From Mycogone perniciosa (Eukaryota > Ascomycota > Sordariomycetes > Hypocreales > Hypocreaceae): a DNA stretch of 64,000 nucleotides. Shown here piece after piece: positions 23,232-34,540 of this stretch. The stretch is from the NCBI GenBank assembly GCA_025331125.1, contig JAOALB010000193.1, forward strand, positions 1 to 64,000, given 5' to 3'. Made by a program: the position numbers and the translations under genes. The notes beneath the pieces were generated by a model. That model was not told the DNA's origin. It worked only from the letters and a program-made list of their open reading frames with translations, and made no database searches. Positions within the stretch are counted from its first letter, which is position 1. The number at the start of each line of letters is the position of its first letter.

Positions 23232-24035
23232 TCATTGCGAAGCCTCGGGAATGAAAGGCTTGCCGTCACCAGGCCCAATACGCACATCAGCAAAGATCTG
23301 CTTCGGCCGCAGCTCGACGGGGGTAACGTTGTTAGGCTGTTCGGGGATTTTCTTCTCGAGTTTCTGAAGGCATACAATTAGAAAGGTTGTACATCCTAGA
23401 TGGCCATGGGATCGCCTTACCAGGTTATCATAAACACACTTGTTCAGTTTCCACTCAGCAGGACGGCATTGCCACAGCTGCTGATTTCGGTTGTCCAGAC
23501 ATTCCCAGTGCTTGCGGAACTCAGTCAAGCAGTGAGTGTTGATGTCCTTCAGCCTAGTTATCCAATCCAGTCAGCATGCGGGACTGATCCTCATTCAAGA
23601 CATGCTCTCTGAGACGACTGAGAACCATCGGGATAGTGTTCACTCAAGGTCGGAGCATTATGAGAGACGTAAATGTAGCAAAAACATACACGCTCTGAGC
23701 ACAACGGGTGACCCTTCGCCCCTCCTTGAGACAGTCGAATTCTCCTCGGCCGGGGTTCTCGGTCTTGCACTGCATGTAATCATCGTTGTGGTCGCGGCAT
23801 CGTGCGCCGATGAAGAAGGAGGCGGACAACAGGGGTGCGGAACTGGCGCCGATTTCTTTGACCTGTGGGATGTCCTCAGGAAGAGGTGTGGTGTCGATGA
23901 GCACCTGCTGGTTGAATCTGCTTGATGTCAGCTATGCTCCTTCAATATGTCACCAATTCGTCTCCAAACAGGCCCAATTGCGTGGTCCATAGATCAAGGA
24001 TGTAGGGGAACATACAGAGGCCGTCGGGTCGCCAT
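23232..24035 (-). CDS. Complex I 20.8-kDa subunit (NDUFA8 type)
   Basis: This is the NDUFA8 homologue (nuo-20.8 in Neurospora), an accessory subunit of NADH:ubiquinone oxidoreductase on the intermembrane-space side, carrying twin CX9C motifs that form disulfides via Mia40. Exons 24016-24035 (20 nt), 23690-23920, 23421-23553 and 23232-23363 give 171 aa. Visible features are MATRRPLRFNQQVLIDTTPLPEDIP, SAPLLSASFFIGARCRDHNDDYMQCK, FDCLKEGRRVTRC, HCLTEFRKHWECLDNRNQQLWQC, and the proline-rich C-terminus. There is no cleavable presequence, as expected. The first exon codes only seven residues. It shares a divergent promoter with NUP57. Confidence 0.93.
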
Positions 24036-24659
24036 GGTGGTTGGATAGCAGGCTGCCCTGGGTGAAGCCTTGGGGTGTGTCGATGGAGCTGTGAGGTTAT
24101 TCGAACTGCGGCTCAGAAAGTCTGTCGTTGGTGCTAGCCAATCACAGGCAGCCTGGGGGTCAGCGGGTTCAGCCTTGCTACTGGCCGGGCATCAACCGCA
24201 TATTTGGACGCTTTATGAAGCCAATTCAGCCAGTTTGTTTTTCTGGGGTGATTACTTAAATTCTGAGACAACATTTAATTGAATTCGAATCGATTTTAAT
24301 CCTGCCAAATGTCTCTGATAAATGCTGAACTTTTGATACAGCCCTCAGCGAGGGACCTTGTGATTGGTCAGCTCTTAGGACAAGGCTGGCGTGCGCGGTA
24401 CCTGGGTACCTTGTCCCGAGCGCGATTGAGCTGCAATTTTGTAGCAAGACAACACAGCGGCCCAGAAAGAAAACACTGATCTTCACCCGAGCTTTTGGCA
24501 ATACTACACGACCACTACGCATTCTCGAATTTTGGGGAATCATAGAGCTCTGCTGGAACAGCTGGCGATCAAATTTATCCTTCCGCGAAGCTCCTCACAT
24601 CGCTGGGCCGAACGAATCCTCAACATCTTCCTGGCCATCTCCAGGCCAGCCTCATCACC
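24036..24659. promoter_or_regulatory. Divergent promoter complex I subunit / NUP57
   Basis: In 624 bp there is a CCAAT box at 24138-24142 and an inverse one (ATTGG) at 24363-24367. A directly repeated GGTACC (24397-24402 and 24405-24410) sits in a short GC-rich patch. No coding sequence was recognised. Confidence 0.45.
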
Positions 24660-25790
24660 ATGTCGCTCTTCGGGCAGGCTAAGCCGCTTGCCACCGGAGG
24701 TCTCTTCGGCGCACCACAACCAACTCAACCGACTCAACAGGCCCAGGCGACGTCCTATGCTTACAACCAGACTCTGGGTGCAGGCCAACAGGGGACCATG
24801 CTGGGCAACTCCCTGATGGCGCAACCACAACAAACACAGCAGGTTCCCACTCTGTCACAGTCACAAGCCCAGCTTTCAAGCTCATTGTGGCAGCCGGGAC
24901 AGGAGACTCCACGTAAGACTTGCTATCTCCTGCGCGCGGATGCTGTAGAACTAACCGTTTGGTGACTGTCAGACCAAAAACCTATACTCGAGCAGATGAA
25001 ACTCGTGACCGAAAAATGGGATCCAGCGAATCCTAGCTGTGTCTTCAAGCATTACTTCTACAATAAAGTCGACGAAGCCCACATCCCCTTCTACAAGCCG
25101 CAGCCACACGAAGACCCCCGCGAGTGGGAAGAAGCTCTCCAGAACAAGCCCGCCCCAGGTTTCATGCCCGTACTGTGCGCTGGCTACACCGGCGTCGCAG
25201 ACCGACTCAAGACGCAGAAAAGGGCTATTGCCGAATTCAACACGCGGCTGCACCAGATCAATGGCTGCCTCGACGCACTCCTGCAGCGACACGAGCTGGA
25301 GACTGAGACGAGGGCTTTGGCAGCTCGGAGGCGCCAGACGATGATCAGCAATCGCTGCCTGGCATTGGCTGCGCGAGTGCAGATTCTAAGGAACAGGGGA
25401 TATGCGCTTAGTGGTGATGAGGATGACCTCAAAAGCAGGCTGCAGACTTTGGAGCGAGACGTGCAGGACCCGGCCGTAGGGGCCAGGGAAGAGGAGCTTT
25501 GGAGCAGATTGATTGTCCTTAGGGGATACTCTGAACGACTGAATAAGGAGATGGATAAGCCGGCTGGGGTAGATGGTGAGGGATTGGATGAGGAGACCCA
25601 AGCCAGGGCGAAGAGGGTAAGTGATGCCTTAGGGAACCATTGCTCTGCGAGGTGAAGACTAACACAATGAACCTAGGTTCTGGAGGACTACGAGAAGCAG
25701 CTTCAGCATTTGAAGAAGGAGCTGGAGGCACTAAGTGTGGACTATCAGGAATGGGAGAAGAGCAGAAGCCCACACTCAAGGTCCAGGTAG
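24660..25790 (+). CDS. NUP57: Nucleoporin Nup57 / Nup54
   Basis: This is the central-channel nucleoporin that forms the Nsp1(Nup62)-Nup57(Nup54)-Nup49(Nup58) coiled-coil complex. Exons 24660-24912, 24973-25616 and 25677-25790 give 336 aa. The N-terminal 80 residues are Gln/Thr-rich with few FG dipeptides (SLFGQAKP, GGLFGAP). From about residue 88 comes the conserved Nup54 alpha/beta region (LVTEKWDPANPSCVFKHYFYNKV, FYKPQPHEDPREWEEALQNKPAPGFMPVLCAGYTGVADRLKTQKRAI), followed by coiled coils to the end. The FG part is unusually short, so most cargo-contact FG repeats seen in yeast Nup57 are absent. A further upstream exon cannot be excluded, but the MSLFGQ start is typical. Confidence 0.92.
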
Positions 25791-26327
25791 ACGGATAGTC
25801 ATTGAGGTTACTCGGAAGCGGGTAACGGGAGTTCCAGGGAAATTGCTGTCTTTGAATGTTTGCCAGATTGAAGGGGTAATTTTGGTCAACGGCCATGGGT
25901 GATAGAAGGCTCTTCGGACCAAATATGTCGTACCGAAGAAAAGCGGAATTGAGCACAGTCGAGGCGCAAACATTGCACGAATTTCCCAAACTCTCAAGGC
26001 GTCCTTGCTAGTCTTGATATACCAAATGTCCAATTGTTGTCGGATGTTCGACTTGATGTATGCAGATTTCCCAGAGTCATGTCTATGGTCATGTCTTCAT
26101 ATCGTCTAAAGCATGATTTTTCTGCCCCCCTTTTCGTGCCACCACTCCTGCAGTATTCTTCTATCGTACAACAACAAGAACGACGTCTCTCATGATCTTG
26201 TATCTCTCTCGATAATACAGTTATTATAGCGGTATGAACTATTTGCATTCGAAATTGCACCATTTAGGCTGAAATGCTCTGCCGCTGGTATCGTGTGGGC
26301 AATAGCGCGAATGGCGCGCCGGACTGC
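25791..26327. other. Convergent 3' region NUP57 / TOM5
   Basis: 537 bp between two stop codons. A 156-codon minus-strand frame overlaps the NUP57 3' end but reads across its coding exon in the opposite direction and has no signature. No gene is seen. Confidence 0.5.
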
Positions 26328-26614
26328 TTAGAAGATTCGGCTGATCATATCGATGGCAAACGGGGCTTTGGAATCGGTCAGCACGCTTCATCGCATATGG
26401 CAGAGAGTGAATTCTCGAGCAGACGCACAGAGATACAGCATGAAAGCTGTCGCAGCCACCTGCTGAGCGGTGAAGGTGGCCTCGGCCTCCATGGCGCGGA
26501 TCTCCTCAGGAGACTGTTGCGGGGGCGCAACTGTAGCGGCTCGTCAGCATTGCATTCGCTATTACCCAACAGATAGCACAGGACTGGGCAAAGACACATA
26601 CATCCTCCAAACAT
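26328..26614 (-). CDS. TOM5: TOM complex small subunit Tom5
   Basis: Tom5 is a tail-anchored subunit of the mitochondrial outer-membrane translocase that relays preproteins to Tom40. Three exons, 26602-26614 (13 nt), 26429-26530 and 26328-26365, give 50 aa. The protein reads MFGGFAPPQQSPEEIRAMEA in the cytosolic part, then an Ala-rich membrane helix (VAATAFMLYLSPFAIDMI) and a short tail. The N-terminal MFGGF-PPQ-S-EEI is typical of filamentous fungal Tom5. The 13-nt first exon makes the gene easy to miss. Its start faces GCV2. Confidence 0.9.
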
Positions 26615-27303
26615 TGTGATAACGGGATTTGTGATGATGTTTGTTGCAAGTTGGAGATAGCTGGGCAGTTACGTAAAAATGAGGGCGACTTCGGCGGTCT
26701 GGAAGACTCTGATGCTATCACGAGACAGACGAGGCGGGAAAAGACGTCAGATGGAAAAATTCGGAATTGGCGCCTTTAGGTAACAAGAACGTAAGTAACC
26801 GCTCAGTATCGGTCCACGGGGCCCCGATATCGTCTGGGCCTGCAAGGGCCTGCAATGATCTGGCCTACCAGATTGCAAGATAGCCGCCATTTAGGCCATT
26901 TAGAGCCAACTACAGTGCCTTATCGCGCCCCGAGCCATATCCCTGGCCTAGCCGGACCGCCGTCGACACACATCTGCACGGAAGGCGCAACGATCGTGGA
27001 GAAATCCTTTGATTGCTACCCGTTGCTCTTCTTCTTCTTCTTTTCCCTCTTTTCCCTCCTCCTCCTTCTCTCCTCCACCCCCTCAATTGGATTGTCGCAG
27101 ACCAGCTCATACAGAAGACAAGTGTTTCGGTCTTCGCAGCCCGTGCCGGAAGAGTCTCTCTCGGCGCATGTGGTTTCTTGCGGGCCCCACGACTATCGTC
27201 TGAGTGAGATCACAAATCTTTATTATCCGAATCCCTTATCTCTTCGCACCGGCGGAGAGAAAAAAAATACGACAGTCACACAAACAAACAAACCTGTTGG
27301 ACC
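26615..27303. promoter_or_regulatory. Divergent promoter TOM5 / GCV2
   Basis: A 689-bp shared promoter for two mitochondrial proteins. A long C/T-rich tract (about 27020-27082) ends in an inverse CCAAT box (ATTGG, 27086-27090) about 215 bp before the GCV2 start. Pyrimidine tracts near the start are usual in fungal promoters of well-expressed genes. Confidence 0.5.
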
Positions 27304-30300
27304 ATGGCCTCGAGGCTGGTTCTCTCACGGGGGGCTTCCCTTCGCCCTTCTGCTACGCTTGCAAGAGTTTGCGTTCGCGGAGCTCTCTCCATCAGGAGCC
27401 TCTCCCATACAGCCAAGGTCTTTGCCGAGGCCCACGATAATACCGGTCGCCTGCTACACAATGACCCGACCTATGTTGAAATGAAGAAGATCCGTGCTGA
27501 GCACAAGCAGCCATGGAAGGACTTCAGCAAACGCCACATTGGTCCCCGCGACGATGACATCCAAGAGATGCTCAAGGTGCTCGGCCCCGGTGCTGAGACG
27601 TTGGATGGCTTTGTCTCCCAGGTCATTCCGGCCGATGTCATGGCCCCCCCTGAGAAGACCATCCAGGCACGAGTGTTCAGCGAGTCTGGAGTTGCAAAGG
27701 CCTTCAAGGCCATGAATGCCCACAACGAAATCCGGACGTGGATGAACGGAGGCGGCTACTACCCCGTCGAGATCCCGACAGTTATCAAGCGAAACATTTT
27801 CGAGAACCCTGCCTGGTACACAAGCTACACCCCTTACCAACCTGAAATCAGCCAGGGCCGCTTGGAGTCTCTGTTGAACTTCCAAACCATGGTGTCGGAC
27901 CTGACTGGGCTTCCGGTCGCCAATGCCAGTCTGCTTGACGAGGGAACGGCGGCCGCTGAAGCCATGACCATGTCCTTGAACAGTGTTTCAACTGGTAGGC
28001 AAAAGAGGCCCGGCAAGACATACATCGTGTCTCACCTGGTGCATGACGCCACTATCCGGGTCATGAATGGTCGTGCCGAGGGCTTTGGCATCCGGGTTCA
28101 AGTTATGGATCTGTCGGCCCCAGATGGCCACAAGAAAATCCAGAATCTCGGCGACGACTTGATTGGTGTCATGGTACAGTACCCAGACACGAACGGAGGC
28201 GTCGTAAATTTCCGGGAGCTTGCCGATGTTGCCCACAAGCAGGGCACGTTGCTGAGTGCCGCCACTGACCTCTCCAACCTGACCATTCTTACCCCACCCG
28301 GAGAATGGGGCGCTGATATTGCATTCGGTAATGCCCAGAGATTTGGTGTCCCCTTGGGCTTTGGTGGTCCTCATGCGGCCTTCATGTCTGTCAAGGAGGC
28401 GAGCAAGAGACGCCTTCCTGGCCGATTGGTTGGTGTGTCCAAGGATCGACGGGGAGGACGCGCTCTTCGCTTGGCCCTGCAGACTCGAGAGCAGCATATC
28501 CGAAGAGAGAAGGCCACGAGCAATGTCTGCACTGCGCAGGCTCTCTTGGCGAACATGTCTGCCATGTATGCCATCTACCACGGCCCCGGCCAGCTCAGGG
28601 AGATGGCTATTAACAACCTCCGCCATGCCCGTATGATCCAAGCGGCCGCTCAACACTACGGCTTGAAGGTATCCACATCTTCCGTTGATTCTGCTGGCAA
28701 GGTTCTGTCTGATACTGTTGCCCTTTACTTTGACGAACCCGTCGTCTGCCGCGCCCTTCGACGAGAGTTGACGGAGCAGGGAATTAGCAGTGGCAAGTCT
28801 TGGTCCCCTAACGAGCTTGTTTTGGCTGTTCCATCAACCTTCACTCTCAGCATTTTTATGCGTGTCGTCAAGGCGTTCCAATCGGTTGCCTACAAGAACC
28901 ACAGTGACGCAGACCTCGATGTTGCTTCCAAGTGCTGGAAGGAGGGCTTCAAGCAGTCTTCCGAGGAAATCCTGCAAAGCCTCCCCGATTCCGTCCGACG
29001 AGAGTCCAAGTTTTTGACACACCCGGTCTTCAATTCTCACCACAGTGAGACGGAGATGCTGCGCTACATGCACCATCTCCAGTCCAAGGATCTGTCCCTG
29101 GTTCACTCCATGATTCCCCTGGGATCTTGCACGATGAAGCTCAATGGTACTACTCAGATGGAGCTCATTGGCAGTGACAATACCGCCAACATTCACCCCC
29201 ATGCCCCCTTTAGCGCCGTTAAGGGATACCAGAGACTCTTCAACGCCACCTCTGCCCAGCTCGCCGCATTGACAGGTATGGATGCCTGTTCGCTGCAGCC
29301 CAACTCTGGTGCTCAGGGTGAGTTCGCTGGTCTGCGAGCCATCCGCAAGTACCATGAGCAGCAACCCGGCGCGAAGCGAGACATCTGCTTGATTCCTGTG
29401 TCCGCACACGGTACCAACCCTGCTTCGGCGGCTATGGCCGGCATGCGCACCGTCCCAATCAAGTGTGATACTGCCACTGGTAACCTTGACTTGGAGGATC
29501 TCGAAGCCAAGTGCAAGAAGCACGCTTCCGAGCTTGGAGCCATCATGATCACATATCCTAGCACCTATGGTGTCTTTGAGCCTCATGTCCGCAAGGTTTG
29601 CGATCTTGTTCATCAATACGGTGGCCTCGTCTATATGGACGGCGCGAACATGAATGCTCAGATTGGACTCACCTCGCCGGGAGCAATTGGTGCCGATGTC
29701 TGCCATTTGAACCTTCACAAGACCTTCTGTATCCCTCACGGTGGCGGTGGTCCAGGAATTGGACCCATTTGTGTCAAGGAGTTCCTTGCTCCTTATCTCC
29801 CACACAAGAGCACCCAGACGCCGGTATCGAGTGCTGGCTTCGGCAGTGCTAGCATCGTCCCTATCAGCTGGGCATATATCTCCACCATGGGTAAGTGACT
29901 TTGGCATCGTATAATTGGTGAGTTTAGTAATAATTACTAACATTCGTTTACAGGTGATGAGGGACTTCGCAAGGCTACTACGGTTGCTCTTCTTAACGCC
30001 AACTACATCCTGACCCGCCTCAAGGACCACTACCCGATTCTCTATACCAACGAGAACGGACGATGCGCTCATGAGTTCATCGTCGACGCCCGGCCATTCC
30101 AGAAGACCGCTGGCGTTGAGGCCATCGATATTGCTAAGCGGTTGCAGGACTATGGCTTCCATGCACCCACCATGAGCTGGCCTGTGCCTAACACGCTCAT
30201 GATTGAGCCTACGGAGAGTGAGAGTAAGGAGGAGCTCGACCGTTTCATCGACGCCTTGATCAGCATCCGCGAGGAGATTCGGGAGATTGAGGAGGGCAAG

Positions 30301-30580
30301 CAGCCCCGCGAGGGCAATGTGCTCAAGAATGCCCCCCACCCTCAGACTGATGTGATTGTGGGCCAGTGGGAGCGACCCTACTCGCGAGAGAAGGCGGCCT
30401 ACCCGCTGCCATATCTCTTGGAGAAGAAGTTCTGGCCATCTGTTGCACGTGTGGATGATGGTAAGTTCACTTCGTTTTGTATATCTCGAGACATTTTGGC
30501 TGATTGATGTTGTAGCTTTCGGAGACACCAACCTCTTCTGCACCTGCCCACCTGTTGAGGACACCACTGGATCTGCTTAG
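27304..30580 (+). CDS. GCV2: Glycine dehydrogenase (decarboxylating), P-protein
   Basis: This is the PLP-dependent P-protein of the mitochondrial glycine cleavage system; it decarboxylates glycine and passes the aminomethyl group to the lipoyl H-protein. Exons 27304-29890, 29954-30460 and 30516-30580 give 1052 aa, the usual eukaryotic length. An Arg/Ser-rich presequence (MASRLVLSRGASLRPSATLARVCVR) is followed by FSKRHIGPRDDDIQEML, the N-terminal fold (YTPYQPEISQGRLESLLNFQTMVSDLTGL), the Gly-rich loop, and the second half with GSCTMKLN. The PLP lysine is in HLNLHKTF (about Lys806), followed by CIPHGGGGPGIGP. All key residues seem intact. The two introns are near the 3' end. It converges with SQT1. 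Confidence 0.97.
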
Positions 30581-31136
30581 ATTCCATCACCTTGAAGAGG
30601 CTGCGGTCTATCACGAAGTTCGGCGTCCATATTTGGGATCAACAACCCAAAAAAATTGCATTGATGGGGTATTAGACTAAAGAGGGAGTCCTTCACAGGG
30701 CTACCAACCGTGTGTTTTTATCTTGGTTGATGTTTGTCTTTTCGGGATTTCTTTGTTCTTTATTTCAAAACTCACAGGAGAAAAGGTGATGGCGAACATT
30801 TCAACATGGCTACTTGGCGTCAAGCGAAACCGGCTGCTTGGGGATAAAAGCGCCAGCTCATCTCAACATTGGGAAAAGAGAAAAGGATTTTATATATAGC
30901 GAGTTCTGGATGGGTTATTCTTTTTTTTTCAACTACTGTCTTAACGACTTATGCGGCGCCATCTATGAAGAAGGATGGCAGATAAAATTTCAACAACTGC
31001 ATATCTGAGGACCCGCTGGTCCATCATGAGCTTTTTACATGTCCCTCCGTTATCGTCGTAGATGTGACATATATATTCCGCATCTATATACCGGTTTGAT
31101 ATTTTTTTTTATATCCACATTGACTATTCCTCATCA
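30581..31136. other. Convergent 3' region GCV2 / SQT1
   Basis: 556 bp, AT-rich, with T and A runs typical of 3' untranslated DNA. No gene is seen. Confidence 0.5.
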
Positions 31137-32606
31137 TCACGCCTCAAATACCAAGGCCACACCATCATCTCCAGCCGTCACTACCCTCTCGCCCGTTTGC
31201 CCCTGAACAAAGCCCAGAACACCACCGCCCTCACCATCACCCCTATGACCCTTCCATTCCTTCTGCAGCCCTGAATCTCCTCCCGCGCTTCCACCAGTGG
31301 CTCTTAGATCCCATCTTCGCACCACACCGTCCATGCCGCAGCTCGTAAGAAGCCATGTGTTGGGCACAAACTCGACCTTGACGACGGAGTGGTCCTCGTG
31401 CGCGCCGACGAGGGTCTTGCGCACGGCGAAGCGTTGAGCTGCGTCATATATGGCAATGGAGCCGTCGACAGATCCGGCGGCGAGGAGAGTGGTTGGCGGG
31501 CTGGTGGATGTCACTGCGACGGCGAGGGTTTCGATGCTATCGGACTGGCCGTGCAGGGAAGCGAGGATTTGTCCGCCGGTGCTGGGGTCAGCGGCAGATT
31601 TGCCGCCGCGGCCGCGGGCCTGGGGTTTGGACTGCGTGGCGGAGGGGGTGAGGCGTGGGAGCGAGACGATTTTGATGGCGCCGCCTGCGCCGCCGGTTGC
31701 GACGAAGGCGCCCTTGGGGTCGACGGCGATGGAGTAGAGACCGCCTTCGACTTCGAAGCGCTGGTCTTGGCCTGTTAGGGACACGGCTGTCATGCCGTTG
31801 TCACCGACGATGCCCTGGGCTGCGGCGAGGCCCCAGACGTCCCAGACGTATAGACTGCTGTCTTCGGAGACGGTGACGAGGAGTTGGCCGTCTGGTGTCC
31901 ATGCGCCGGCGGTGCAGGACGCGGTATGTAGGAAGTAAGACTGGACGATCTGGAGGGGATTGGAGGAATCGGAGGGGTCGATGGTGTAGACCCAGACGGA
32001 GCCGTCGTTGGCGCCGAGAGCGATGGTGTTGGGATTCGAGGGGGGGGGACAGGCTGCGATCCAGTTGACTTCTTCCACCTCTTGGGCTTCTCCGAGGAGA
32101 GTCATTTTGATGCCCTCGGAGGGCCGGACGTCGGCTTTCCAGGCCTGGATCTTTCCATCTAGGCCGCCGCTGACGAGAACCTCTCCTCGAGGGAGGGACC
32201 AGGCCAGGGTGTTGATGGAATCCTTGTGGCCTTCGAGGGAGAACAGGCTCTGGAGCTGTGTGGTCTGGGGCGGCTCAGCAGAAGGGTCGCTGGCGTAGCT
32301 CTGAGGCAGAACAGGGCGCGACTGAGCGGAGGAGGTGTCGAAGAGCCAGCCCGCGCCAGGGGCATCGTCCTCCTGGCCGGCAGAGCCACCGACGGCGATG
32401 AGAGAAGAGTGGACGGGGTGCTGCGCGATGGTGAAGAGGGAGTCTTGGGGCAGGTCGAAGAAGGCGATGGAGTCGTTTTGGAGGATGAGCTCTTCGTTGT
32501 CCGAGTCCATGGCGAGATCGTCATCGTCGAGGACTTCTTCGGCGGCATCATCGGCGTTGAGGAGATCTTCGTCCATCTCTTCTTCGGGGCGGTTGGAGGA
32601 GGACAT
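31137..32606 (-). CDS. SQT1: WD40 protein Sqt1 / AAMP
   Basis: Sqt1 is the dedicated chaperone that binds the N-terminus of ribosomal protein Rpl10 (uL16) as it is made and delivers it to pre-60S subunits; the animal homologue is AAMP. A single intronless frame of 489 aa starts with an acidic segment (about residues 8-45, EEEMDEDLLNADDAAEEVLDD), followed by WD repeats: LFSLEGHKDSINTLAWSLP...VSGGLDGKIQAWKA, VNWIAACPPPSNPNTIALGANDGSVWVYTID, TAGAWTPDGQLLVTVSEDSSLYVWDV, LYSIAVDPKGAFVATGG, TLLAAGSVDGSIAIYDA, HSVVKVEFVPNTWLLTSCGMDGVVRRWDL, and a closing RVVTAGDDGVALVFE. The acidic start suits binding of the basic Rpl10 tail. Yeast Sqt1 is slightly shorter (about 430 aa). Confidence 0.9.
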   Translation of the reverse strand: MSSSNRPEEEMDEDLLNADDAAEEVLDDDDLAMDSDNEELILQNDSIAFFDLPQDSLFTIAQHPVHSSLIAVGGSAGQEDDAPGAGWLFDTSSAQSRPVLPQSYASDPSAEPPQTTQLQSLFSLEGHKDSINTLAWSLPRGEVLVSGGLDGKIQAWKADVRPSEGIKMTLLGEAQEVEEVNWIAACPPPSNPNTIALGANDGSVWVYTIDPSDSSNPLQIVQSYFLHTASCTAGAWTPDGQLLVTVSEDSSLYVWDVWGLAAAQGIVGDNGMTAVSLTGQDQRFEVEGGLYSIAVDPKGAFVATGGAGGAIKIVSLPRLTPSATQSKPQARGRGGKSAADPSTGGQILASLHGQSDSIETLAVAVTSTSPPTTLLAAGSVDGSIAIYDAAQRFAVRKTLVGAHEDHSVVKVEFVPNTWLLTSCGMDGVVRRWDLRATGGSAGGDSGLQKEWKGHRGDGEGGGVLGFVQGQTGERVVTAGDDGVALVFEA

Positions 32607-33124
32607 TGTGAGAAATATCTGCGAGGTTGAAGCTGAAGTTGATAGGAGGGGAGAATAAAGAATATTGCTCCAAGCAGCTTTTTAATTTTTGCGACCAGAC
32701 GTCACTTGTTTGTTGCTTGATAAGCAGAATCTTTTATATCTTGGTGGGATGTTTTTCAACCCCACCCCCACCATACTATGACGGAGCACTAATACGGAGT
32801 ACTGGTACTACCTACTAATAGAGGACTACGGAGTACTAACAGGAGGATCGCCATCTGAATTCTTCCTGTTATTGCTTCTGTTAGATATTTGTTTCCAAGT
32901 TCTAGCCCGTAATAATTATCACTCAAGTCGCATTCATCGATTCTATAGTATAAAGTAACTATTTAGAACACGCTCGCTCTGCCCCTTTGCGAGCGATCAA
33001 GTGCATAAAGACAGACCATTAGAGCACAAGCTCAAGCGCCGATATCCCTGTGATGCCTTCAAATCCTGTCTGAAACGCCCGGCTATTTCGCATTAAGATG
33101 TTAAATTCCCTTTCAGAATTGCGC
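32607..33124. other. Intergenic SQT1 / SPP1
   Basis: 518 bp containing the SQT1 promoter. TACGGAGT-family motifs are at 32793-32800 and 32827-32834, near a CCCCACCCCCACC stretch. No gene is seen. Confidence 0.5.
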
Positions 33125-34540
33125 TCAGCCGTCAAGAACCTCCACCCAATTCTTCTCTGCCTGTCGTCTCCTCCACCGCTCCCCAGCAGCCTCTCGTATT
33201 ATTCTCTCCTCCTCCCCAACTTCTGCTCCTTGGTCTGCCATCTCCCGGATTTGGTGTCTGATGCCCATGACCAGCATCTTCTGCCAGCCGCCATGCACTT
33301 TACACCTCTTGCGTTCACACATGCCCCTGACTTCATCTCCTTCGCCCAGCGGGTCATCAACTTTGGATGTCTGGAAGATGGCCTCGCCCTCGGGGCACTT
33401 GGTGAACGAGGCGAAGGCGTCCCGCGCGCAGATGGTGTCGAGTCTTTGGTCGTAGCCGCAAATGTCTTCGCTGAAGCGGCCTGCGTTGATGGCGGATCGG
33501 CGGCGTTCTTGGACCATTTCAATGAGTGAGAGCATCTTGTGGCATAAAACGGTCTCTTCGGCCAGTTTGAGTCTGGCGTTGGCTGCATTGTCTAGATATT
33601 CTTTTTCTTCCTCTGTTAAAATTTGGGCAAGTTGATCTGGGTCTTGTTAGTGGAAAGCTCTTATAGCCCGTCCTGGAATGAGGCTTTACTCACCAGTCTC
33701 GCCTCCATCCGTCTGAGTTGGAAATTTGTCCGCAAAAGGGGTTTTCAGTTTCCACCCCCCGTCGCCGTCAATAGTGGCGAGATTGCTGTTTAAAAGAGCC
33801 ATGAATTCTTCCTGCGACAATCCGTTGCTGAGCGCGCCCTTGGTCTTCCCCTTGGGCAGCTTTGCCAGCATACGCTCCCACCACGTCTGAGCATGTTCAT
33901 TCGAGCAGAAGACACTCGAGGGCTTCTGCGTCAGGCGCGCAGCCTTGCGACACGCACTCAGGGCGCACGTTTTCTTGTAGATGGTCGTCACGCCATCAGA
34001 CGTGCAGTTTGGGCAGATGAATTTCTCAATGAGGGCTTCGCCAATGTCCTTGGCGAGGTGCACACACTCCCCGTGAAACCAGTCCTCGCACTTCTCACAG
34101 CAAATCATCCAGCGGTGGTCGTCTGGCCCGCGGCAGATGCAATAAGGCCCGTTGTCGGATTCATCGTCTTCAGACCCATCTTCGCCGGTGGTGTTCGTCG
34201 CCGACTCTGAGCCAGGTGCTGCTTTCTTTCTGGGCCTTCTAGAGTCGCCTCCTGATTTGGGTCGCTTCGGTACCTTCTTGATGGTAGAAGCGGTCCCTTT
34301 CTTCTTGTTGGCGATTGTAGCGGCCGCCATGGGTGTTGATGTTGATGTTGTTGTAGACTCAGTTGGTTCAGCAGTCTCGGTTGAGGGCAGAGGGGCGGAT
34401 GAGGATTTGAAAGCTGGCAGCTGGTCGACGAGAGATGGAAGAGGTGAGTTTGCCACGCTCTCGCTTTTGATCCCCTCGTCCATGAGCTCAAAGCGAGGCT
34501 GGTCCTCGACTGAGGGCGCTGCCGCCGTCCACTGGTCCAT
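33125..34540 (-). CDS. SPP1: COMPASS subunit Spp1 (PHD finger, CXXC1-like)
   Basis: Spp1 is a reader subunit of the Set1/COMPASS H3K4 methyltransferase and binds H3K4me3 through its PHD finger. Exons 33694-34540 and 33125-33636 give 452 aa. Residues 1-130 are disordered, with a basic patch (KKVPKRPKSGGDSRRPRKK) and an acidic patch. The PHD finger spans residues 133-180 (YCICRGPDDHRWMICCEKCEDWFHGECVHL...FICPNC). Behind it a Cys/His segment (TCALSACRKAARL, SSVFCSNEHAQTWWERML) fits the second Zn module of Spp1/CXXC1, and a C-terminal part holds CGYDQRLDT, CERKRCKVHGGWQKM and a basic helix, as in CXXC1. It shares a 399-bp divergent promoter with SCO1. Confidence 0.88.

Noticed and set aside
28834..30567. 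577-codon minus-strand frame
   Set aside because: It is antisense to GCV2 coding sequence; the plus strand encodes an intact, highly recognisable P-protein.
33098..33529. 143-codon plus-strand frame
   Set aside because: It is antisense to the second SPP1 exon, whose reading frame continues the conserved C-terminal Spp1 region.
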